Shown here: one piece after another, positions 57,319 to 64,000 of the stretch | Numbering within the stretch: position 1 is the stretch's first letter | Layout of the letters: every line of letters starts with the position of its first letter | DNA from: Solibaculum mannosilyticum | Lineage (GTDB): Bacteria; Bacillota; Clostridia; Oscillospirales; Acutalibacteraceae | Assembly: GCF_015140235.1 (NCBI RefSeq) | Contig: NZ_AP023321.1 | Location: 2,160,501-2,224,500, forward strand | Reading direction: 5' to 3' | DNA: 64,000 nt | Position numbers and translations under genes: made by a program | Notes under the pieces: model-generated | What the model was told of the DNA's origin: nothing | Seen by the model: only the letters and a program-made list of their open reading frames with translations | Database searches by the model: none

Positions 57319-60300
57319 TTGAAGAAGTCAAGAAAGATTCTTGCGTTTGCCCTGAGTTTGGCAATGACATGTTCTGCTGCATTGCCCACCTTGGCAGCGG
57401 CGGGAGAGGCTCCCGCTGGTAATCCTGGCCTTCGGGTGGACTATTATACCGTCCTGCCCCAAGAGCCTTGGGCTTTGGAGCCTGGAAACTTGAAAGCTTC
57501 CGGCTATGTCGATCAGATCGACAACCGTGAATTCAAGTATACTCTCAAAACCCAAACCGGCCAAATGAATTGGGCCGGTGCTCGTTACACCGGTAATATC
57601 ACCATCCCCAAAGATGGCACTTATAAGTTTACCGGCAAAACCGACGACGGTGCCCGCGTTTACATCGACGGCCAGTTGGTTCTGGATCAGTGGGTTTCCA
57701 ATACCGGGCAAGACAAAGTCGGCCCTGAGGTCCAGCTGAAGGCCGGCACCTATTCCTTCCAGATGGACTATCTGCAGGGTTCTGGCGGGTCTTATAACCG
57801 TCTATTCTGGTCTATCGACGGCGGCGAAAACGAATTGGTCCCCGCTTCGGCATTCACCCTGCCGGAAGGCGAAGAGCCTATGCCCGAAGCGAGCAGAGGT
57901 AAAATCTACACCATCGCTACCGCCCACCTGGATACCATTTGGAACTGGTCGTATGAGACCACTATCCGGGAGTACATTCCCAAGACCATGCGGGAAAACT
58001 TCCAACTGTTTGAAGACAACCCCAATTATAACTTCAACTTTGAAGGCGCCCGCCGTTATGATCTGATGAAAGAGTATTATCCGGAAGAATATGAGAAGGT
58101 CAAGGAATATATCGCAGACGGTCGGTGGTACACCGCCGGCAGCGCCTGGGAAAACGGCGACCAGAACGGTCCCTCTCCTGAGGCTTTGATCCGTAACACT
58201 CTGTACGGCAACCAGTACTTTGCAGATGAATTCGGCAATGATAAACGCAGTTATGATATTTATCTCCCTGACTGCTTTGGATTCGGTTACGCCATGCCTT
58301 CCTGGATGGCCCACTGTAACCTGGTCTCCTTCTCCACCCAGAAACTGACCTGGGGCAACGCCTTTGTCAACGGCGAGATCCCCTTTGACATCGGCAAATG
58401 GGTCGGCCCGGACGGCAATTATGTCATGGCCTCCACAGATACCGGTAACTACACCGCCAAGCTTCAGGACATCGCTCCCAACGGCTTGCGTGAAAACAAC
58501 TGGATTATGGGCAAACTGGACGCCAACAAAGCCTGGGGCTTCTACGGCACCACTGTCTATCACGGCACCGGTGATACCGGCGGCTCGCCTGGACAGGGTT
58601 CCGTCACCGCCATGAACAAAGACATGGCCCTCAACGGCACCGAAGCCGGTGGCGATGTGGATGTTATCTCCGCCTCCAGCACCCAGTGGGTATTTGACAT
58701 GACCCAAGCCCAGAAGGATGCCGCCCCTGTGTATGAAGGCGAAATGCTTCTGAAAGAACACGGCGTCGGTTCCTGGACTGCCCGTGCCATCGGCCACCGC
58801 TGGAACTCCCGCAACGAACTGTTAGGTGTTGCAGCTGAGAAATCGGCCACCGCCGCTTCCTGGCTGGGTACCGAAGAGTATCCTATAGATGCCTTCAACA
58901 CCGCCTGGAAACGGGTCATCGGCCATCAGTTCCACGATGATATCACCGCTACCTCCATTGCCAGCGAATATGAACGCAGCTGGAATGACTATATGCTGTC
59001 CCTCAACCAGTTCGGCAATGAGTACGAGAACGCTGTGGGCGGCGTAGCTTCGGTTATGGATACCAGCGTTGCAGAAGGTACGGCTCTGGTTGTCAACAAC
59101 CCTGTTGCCATCGATCGTAACGATGTGGTGGAAGCCACCGTCACAATGGACAGCGACTGTGAAGCCGTCCGCGTCTACGACGACCAAGGAAACGAAGTAG
59201 CCTCCCAGATCCTCAGCAAGGACGGCAATGTCTTTGAGATCGCCTTTAAGGCTGAAGTATCTTCCATGGGTTATCGTGTATTTGACGTACGTCCCTCCGA
59301 CACCGCCTGCGAGATTGACACCGGCCTGTCGGTCACCAGCGATACCCTCTCCAATGAGAAATACAATGTCGTCATCGATGCCAACGGCGATATCCACAGC
59401 ATCTACGACAAAGAATTGGGCAAAGAACTGTTGGCTGATCCCATCCGTCTCGGCCAGCTTAACGATACCGAAACCGAGTGGCCCGCTTGGGAGCTGAAGT
59501 TTGACGACTATGCTTTCAAGGACGCCCGTGAATACGTCACCGCTGACAAAGCCTCTAAATTCGAGGTTGTGGAAAACGGCCCGGCTCGCGTGGCCATTAA
59601 GATCACCCGCGAATACGGCAATTCCTCCTATGAACAGATTGTCAGCTTGGAAGCCGGCGGCGAAGCTGTGGAAGTCCAGAACGTCATTGACTGGCAAGAA
59701 AAATCCACGATGCTCAAAGCCAACTTCTCCTTTACCGCTACCAATGACACTGCTACCTATGACCTGGGCCTGGGCGCCATCGAGCGCGGCAACAACACCC
59801 AGTGGCAGGCAGAGTCCCCCGCTCAGAAATGGGCTGACATCACCGATGACTCCGGTGAATACGGCGTATCTGTCCTCAGCGACAGCAAAAACGGCTGGGA
59901 CAAACCCTACAGCAATACGCTGCGCTTGACCCTCATCCATACGCCGAGCGGCGACTATCTTGGTGAAAGCCAGCAGAGCTACATGGATTGGGGCGAAAAC
60001 CGCTTCGGTTACGCCATCTATGGCCATGCCAACACCTACGGCGAGGCCGAGACCCAGCAGCAGGCCCAGCTCTTCACCGAGCCTATGGTCGCTTTCCAGA
60101 CCGTCAAACACGATGGTTCCCTCGGCTCCAACTACTCCTTCGCCTCCATCAGCAACGACGATATCATCGTCCGCGCTGTCAAGAACGGCGAAGTGGGTGA
60201 AGGCCTCGAGAACCAGGGCGACGAAATCATCGTCCGCTTCAACGAAGGCGCCAACAAAGCGGCTTCCGATGTTGAATTCTCCATCGGCAACGGCATTGCA

Positions 60301-63021
60301 AGCGTCCGTGAAGTTTACGGCACTGAAATGTCCATGCCCGAAGAAGAATCTGCTAAGAAGGGCGCTTACGAGCTCAAGGACGGCAAACTTGTCTTTGATA
60401 TGGACGCCTACGGCATCCGTACTTTCGCCATCAAGCTGAACAAAGCCAATGTCCAGGTTGCTAAGGAAGATTCCTCGTCTGTGGCACTGCCTTATAACAA
60501 GGACGGTTTCTCCAACAACTCCGATAAAGCCGACGCCAACCTTGGTGAAACCAACATCGGCTTACCCAGTGAACTGATCCCCAGCGTCATCGATGCCGGC
60601 GGCGTCAGCTTCCTCATGGGCAACAAGGCCGACCGCGCCAACAACGTGGTTGTATCCAACGGTCAGAACGTCAATTTGCCCTCCGGCGACTACAATAAGG
60701 TCTACCTGCTTGCCTTCTCCATGAACGGCGACAAGGAAGCCACCTTCAATATTGGCGACCGTATAGAAACCCTGTCTACCCAGACCATCAGCATCGCTGA
60801 TTACCAGGAGCATGTCGGACAATGGGATATGCACAATAAACTGACCCAGCATGGTGGTTACGTCAAGGAAGACGATGTCGCTTATGTCGCTACCCATCAC
60901 CATGAGAACGGTGCCGATCAGATCGCTTCTGAAGTTTACATGTTCAAATATGAACTGGACATTCCGGAAGGCGCTACTATGATCCAGCTGCCGGAAGACA
61001 ATGATATTGTGATTCTGTCGGCCACTGCTGTCAACGAGACCGCTGGCGGCGAAATCGTCACTGAGATGTACGATTCCAGAGCTCGTGAAGATGAGCCTGT
61101 GGATCCCACTGAGAAGTTCACCGATTATTCCGGCTTTGAGGCCAACGATCCTCCGTCCAATGTTAACACCTCCGGCCAGAACGGCGGTTCCAAGAACTCC
61201 TCCTTCCAGTCCGGTCCTACCGACGCCCAGGCCCATACTGGCAGCCAGTCCCATAAGCTGACCGTCAACGTAAACGGCGACGGCTCTGCCTACAACTACA
61301 CCAGCATCTACTCCCCCAATATCGAAGTCACCGAAGACATGTACATTGAGTACTGGCTGTACGCCGAGGACGAAGACGCCCTGCATATGAATATCGATAT
61401 GAAGTTGGCTTCCGGCCAGCCGCTGCGTGACGTCAACAACGATGGTTCCGGACCTCGCGTCACCGACCAACGCGGCGTTATGGTCCATCCGGCTCAACAT
61501 GCCAATGATCCCACTGTGGAAGGAACCGAAAAGGCCACCACTGGCAAATGGCAATACTATCGTATTGACATTGGCAAATGGATTGCCGGCAACACCATCA
61601 ACGACATCATGTTCGCTTTTGACTTCCCCAACGCTCACAAGGGCACCCATACCGCTTACATCGACGATCTGCGCATCGGCCGCACCAGTGAAGATGAAGT
61701 TGCTCCCAATAAGGATCAGCTGAAATCCCTGATCGAACTGGCCCAGAGCATCGAAGATAAGTATACGGCAGATTCGGTTGCCAACTTGAACACCGCCCTG
61801 GATGCCGCTATTGTCGTCCGCGACAATGACGCTGCTACCCAGGAAGAAATCAACAAAGCTGTTGAGGATCTCAACACCGCTTACAACGCTTTGGAACTGG
61901 ATCCTGCCAAGGCCGACAAGACCGGTCTGTTGACCGCCTTGGAAGAAGCTGAGGCAATCGATGCGTTCTATTACACCGACGATTCCTACAACACTTTGGC
62001 CTCCGCCATCGCTACCGGCCGGGAGATCTATGAAGGCCTTTACAGCCAGGAGCAGATCGATCAGGCCACTGCTGATATTTACACCGCTATCGAAGGTTTG
62101 GTCGACCGTTTCTCCATGATTTCCGATAAGGACTCTTACGCAGTCAATGAGGAAATCAGCTTGACCGTCACCACTCCGGAAGATGTCAAGACCATCGGCA
62201 TCAAGAACGATCGCGGCAGCTTCCTGGGAATCTCCAGCATCAGCTACAAAGTGATCGACGGCGTCAAGGTTTGGAGCCTCAAGACCTCTATGGGTTCTGC
62301 CGGCAACCGTTCCATCGACCTGTTCGTGAAGGAAGACGGACAATGGAAAGATACTGGCTCCAGCCTAGACTTACTGGTCGATTCGGCTCCTATTGAGGAT
62401 ATCCAGCCCTCCTTCGCTATGGCTACCGTCAATAAATCCGAGGTCGATGTGGATGAGACCTTTACCATTACCGCCGTCACTTCCACTGCTATCGACCGTC
62501 TCCAGCTTACCAATGAAAGGGGCAATGCCATCAGTGTCACAAGCAAGGATTACTATGACGATGGTTATGTCCGTATTTGGAAACTGCGCACCTCCTTGGG
62601 CAGCTCGGGTGACCGCACTTTGACTGTCAAAGCTGGTTCCGGTTCCGAATGGCTGGAGAAGGAAGTCAACGTCAACATCACCGTCAGAGGCGGAAGCACA
62701 AAACCCGATCTGCCTCCTGTGGTCGGCGACGCTCATGTTTTGAGTCTGAATTTCTCTGCTGACTCGGCTGCTGTGAATGAAGTTTTCCACGGCACTGCCG
62801 TCACCACTACCGGCGTCAACAAGATCTCCATCCGCAATGAGCGTGACAAGGGTGTTACCCTCTCCAACCTGACCTATTCCGACAACGGCAATGTCCGCAC
62901 CTGGAACTTTGACCTGTCGGTCGGCAGCACTGGTTTCCGTATGTTTGATCTGGTTGGTTTCTCCGATGGGGAACAGCTTGATACAAGAGTTAACTGCTCC
63001 ATGACCATTACTGCCAAATAA
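57319..63021 (+). CDS. secreted GH38 (alpha-mannosidase family) enzyme with PA14, CBM-like, FIVAR and Ig-like repeats
   Basis: 1,900 residues. Signal peptide (KKSRKILAFALSLAMTCSAA, about 1-28), PA14-like domain (about 33-185), GH38 catalytic domain from TAHLDTIWNWSYETT (about 200) with the nucleophile-type motif LPDCFGFGYAMP (about 315) and HQFHDDITATS (about 535), then the GH38 C-terminal beta domains. A jelly-roll CBM-like domain (about 1270-1455), two FIVAR helical repeats (about 1468-1595) and three Ig-like repeats of about 90 residues (1600-1900) follow. The TTG at 57319 is the start: AAGGAGG sits 8 bases upstream, as in the paralog at 63138; the ATG at 57301 lies in the ribosome site. 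No sortase motif is seen. Confidence 0.9.
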   Translation: MKKSRKILAFALSLAMTCSAALPTLAAAGEAPAGNPGLRVDYYTVLPQEPWALEPGNLKASGYVDQIDNREFKYTLKTQTGQMNWAGARYTGNITIPKDGTYKFTGKTDDGARVYIDGQLVLDQWVSNTGQDKVGPEVQLKAGTYSFQMDYLQGSGGSYNRLFWSIDGGENELVPASAFTLPEGEEPMPEASRGKIYTIATAHLDTIWNWSYETTIREYIPKTMRENFQLFEDNPNYNFNFEGARRYDLMKEYYPEEYEKVKEYIADGRWYTAGSAWENGDQNGPSPEALIRNTLYGNQYFADEFGNDKRSYDIYLPDCFGFGYAMPSWMAHCNLVSFSTQKLTWGNAFVNGEIPFDIGKWVGPDGNYVMASTDTGNYTAKLQDIAPNGLRENNWIMGKLDANKAWGFYGTTVYHGTGDTGGSPGQGSVTAMNKDMALNGTEAGGDVDVISASSTQWVFDMTQAQKDAAPVYEGEMLLKEHGVGSWTARAIGHRWNSRNELLGVAAEKSATAASWLGTEEYPIDAFNTAWKRVIGHQFHDDITATSIASEYERSWNDYMLSLNQFGNEYENAVGGVASVMDTSVAEGTALVVNNPVAIDRNDVVEATVTMDSDCEAVRVYDDQGNEVASQILSKDGNVFEIAFKAEVSSMGYRVFDVRPSDTACEIDTGLSVTSDTLSNEKYNVVIDANGDIHSIYDKELGKELLADPIRLGQLNDTETEWPAWELKFDDYAFKDAREYVTADKASKFEVVENGPARVAIKITREYGNSSYEQIVSLEAGGEAVEVQNVIDWQEKSTMLKANFSFTATNDTATYDLGLGAIERGNNTQWQAESPAQKWADITDDSGEYGVSVLSDSKNGWDKPYSNTLRLTLIHTPSGDYLGESQQSYMDWGENRFGYAIYGHANTYGEAETQQQAQLFTEPMVAFQTVKHDGSLGSNYSFASISNDDIIVRAVKNGEVGEGLENQGDEIIVRFNEGANKAASDVEFSIGNGIASVREVYGTEMSMPEEESAKKGAYELKDGKLVFDMDAYGIRTFAIKLNKANVQVAKEDSSSVALPYNKDGFSNNSDKADANLGETNIGLPSELIPSVIDAGGVSFLMGNKADRANNVVVSNGQNVNLPSGDYNKVYLLAFSMNGDKEATFNIGDRIETLSTQTISIADYQEHVGQWDMHNKLTQHGGYVKEDDVAYVATHHHENGADQIASEVYMFKYELDIPEGATMIQLPEDNDIVILSATAVNETAGGEIVTEMYDSRAREDEPVDPTEKFTDYSGFEANDPPSNVNTSGQNGGSKNSSFQSGPTDAQAHTGSQSHKLTVNVNGDGSAYNYTSIYSPNIEVTEDMYIEYWLYAEDEDALHMNIDMKLASGQPLRDVNNDGSGPRVTDQRGVMVHPAQHANDPTVEGTEKATTGKWQYYRIDIGKWIAGNTINDIMFAFDFPNAHKGTHTAYIDDLRIGRTSEDEVAPNKDQLKSLIELAQSIEDKYTADSVANLNTALDAAIVVRDNDAATQEEINKAVEDLNTAYNALELDPAKADKTGLLTALEEAEAIDAFYYTDDSYNTLASAIATGREIYEGLYSQEQIDQATADIYTAIEGLVDRFSMISDKDSYAVNEEISLTVTTPEDVKTIGIKNDRGSFLGISSISYKVIDGVKVWSLKTSMGSAGNRSIDLFVKEDGQWKDTGSSLDLLVDSAPIEDIQPSFAMATVNKSEVDVDETFTITAVTSTAIDRLQLTNERGNAISVTSKDYYDDGYVRIWKLRTSLGSSGDRTLTVKAGSGSEWLEKEVNVNITVRGGSTKPDLPPVVGDAHVLSLNFSADSAAVNEVFHGTAVTTTGVNKISIRNERDKGVTLSNLTYSDNGNVRTWNFDLSVGSTGFRMFDLVGFSDGEQLDTRVNCSMTITAK

Positions 63022-63137
63022 GTCAACTAATAATGTGTCTGCCGGGTCGGTCTCCGGCCCGGCAGCCTCTTATTTTCCGCATCTCTTGCCGCATAGGCGC
63101 GGCAACCCTATAGAAAGAAACAAAAGGAGGTTGTACT
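63022..63137 (+). other. spacer hairpin between the two GH38 genes
   Basis: CTGCCGGG/CCCGGCAG (63039-63065) with an 11-base loop and only a weak T-tract after it (CCTCTTATTTTCC). This may partly terminate or stabilise the upstream message while allowing expression of the next gene. Confidence 0.5.
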
Positions 63138-64000
63138 ATGAAGAAGTCACGCAAAATTCTTGCCCTTGCGTTGTCTCTGTCCATGCTCTGCACGGCTGCT
63201 TTGCCGCTGACGGCGGGCGCTGAGCAGTCCATCTCGGCCAGCGACACGCTCAACCACGGCGTTTATGTTGAGTATTACGAAGTGGAACCCAACGCTCCCT
63301 ATGACCTGGTTACTTCCGACCTGAAGAATACCGGGTTCGTCCAAACCATCAACTTTGGCGACATGAATTCGGTTGGTTTGGAAATGGTCGGACGCAATAT
63401 TTATTATGGCGCCCGTCTCCATTTCTACATCATCCCCGAGGAAAGCGGCAACTATGTCTTTAATCCGGATGCCGATGACTATGTCCGTCTGTGGGTCAAC
63501 GGCAATCAGATTATCCAAGGCGGCTGGGGTGGAAACTATTATGCTGAGCGTCCCTCCAAATCTGTCTATCTGGAAGCCGGGGAAAAATATGAGATCCAGC
63601 TGGATTATGCCCAGGTTACCGGCGGCGCTGGTCTGACCCTTTATTGGTCCAAAGACGGCGCGAAAAAGACGGTCGTCCCAGCTGACGTCCTGTATCTGCC
63701 TGAAGGCATGGGACCGGTCGACTTCCCGGAAATCCCGGAAGTAGGCACCGGTAAAATCTACGCCGTGGCCACCTCCCATTTGGACACCATTTGGAACTGG
63801 ACCTACGAGACCACCATCGGCGAGTACATCCCCAAGACCATGCGGGAAAACTTCGACCGCATTGAAAACAGCCCCAACTACAAGATCAGCTTTGAAGGCG
63901 CACGCCGCTACGCTCTGATGGAAGAATATTATCCGGAAGAGTTCGAGCAGGTCAAGGAGTATGTGGCTGAGGGACGTTGGAACACCGCCGGCAGCTCCTG
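63138..64000 (+). CDS. second secreted GH38-family enzyme (5' part, runs off the window)
   Basis: 287 residues visible, open at the right edge. Signal peptide (MKKSRKILALALSLSMLCTA, about 1-28), PA14-like domain (YFEVEPN-type to YWSKDGAKKTVVPADVLYLP, about 38-190) and the start of the GH38 domain (VATSHLDTIWNWTYETTIGE, about 209; MRENFDRIENSPNYKISFEG). It is strongly related to the preceding gene, and their leaders match: AAGGAGGTTGTA before KKSRKIL. AAAAGGAGG lies 7 bases before the ATG. Whether it shares the C-terminal FIVAR and Ig-like modules cannot be seen. Confidence 0.88.
   Translation, partial: MKKSRKILALALSLSMLCTAALPLTAGAEQSISASDTLNHGVYVEYYEVEPNAPYDLVTSDLKNTGFVQTINFGDMNSVGLEMVGRNIYYGARLHFYIIPEESGNYVFNPDADDYVRLWVNGNQIIQGGWGGNYYAERPSKSVYLEAGEKYEIQLDYAQVTGGAGLTLYWSKDGAKKTVVPADVLYLPEGMGPVDFPEIPEVGTGKIYAVATSHLDTIWNWTYETTIGEYIPKTMRENFDRIENSPNYKISFEGARRYALMEEYYPEEFEQVKEYVAEGRWNTAGSS

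Noticed and set aside
60562..62343. 593-codon minus-strand open frame inside the GH38 gene
   Set aside because: Antisense to a coherent modular secreted enzyme; composition is a mirror of its codon bias.

Overview
The window comes from a spore-forming Gram-positive bacterium of the class Clostridia, probably an Oscillospiraceae/Ruminococcaceae-like gut anaerobe. This is inferred from spoIIP, the Firmicutes-style rplM-rpsI pair, strong AGGAGG ribosome sites throughout, and large secreted glycoside hydrolases. No 16S or other taxonomic marker is present.

Layout. (1) 1-1110 is host flank: the 3' end of a gene from a different conjugative-transposon-type element, then trxA, then a 17-codon stump of rpsI with the host's original rpsI terminator. 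(2) 1111-45449 is a complete integrative and conjugative element (ICE) of the Tn1549/CTn type, inserted in the 3' end of rpsI. Both ends share a 15-bp core, and the element supplies a replacement rpsI tail and terminator. (3) 45398-64000 is host chromosome: rpsI, rplM, a membrane glycosyltransferase, a TtcA-like tRNA thiolase, a CapA-like protein, spoIIP, an HtrA protease, a two-component system, and two tandem secreted GH38 (alpha-mannosidase family) enzymes. The second GH38 gene runs off the window.

The ICE reads almost entirely leftward (minus strand). From its right end: a promoter with two consecutive leader terminators, parA-parB, small accessory genes, a DUF6017-type replication-like protein, PcfB and the VirD4-like coupling protein, Maff2, TrbL/VirB6-like, PrgI, VirB4, a CHAP peptidoglycan hydrolase (CD1108 type), DUF4315, DUF4366, topoisomerase III, a CHC2/ArdC/YodL fusion, TTRAP, a roughly 3,056-residue methylase-helicase with tnpV nested in another frame, a DUF3849-like protein and MobC. 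The MOBP-type relaxase is separated from mobC by a cargo block: an AbiE toxin-antitoxin operon with a third, zinc-ribbon-like gene, and a SLOG-family protein next to a small Xre regulator. Farther left is an AT-rich cargo block, a bacitracin-resistance operon (bcrR, bcrA, bcrB, bcrD/uppP) with two perfect GACA-N7-TGTC operators. The recombination module ends the element: a sigma-like regulator, an excisionase and two tandem tyrosine integrases of identical length.

Most noteworthy: the rpsI tail swap with terminal repeats; duplicated integrases with a duplicated upstream block; the nested tnpV; a MutS domain I-like segment inside the giant methylase-helicase; the CHC2-ArdC fusion that keeps an internal ribosome site; the three-gene AbiE operon; the attenuator-like leader before parA; and the tandem GH38 pair. 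Composition statements are by eye, and no database search was run.
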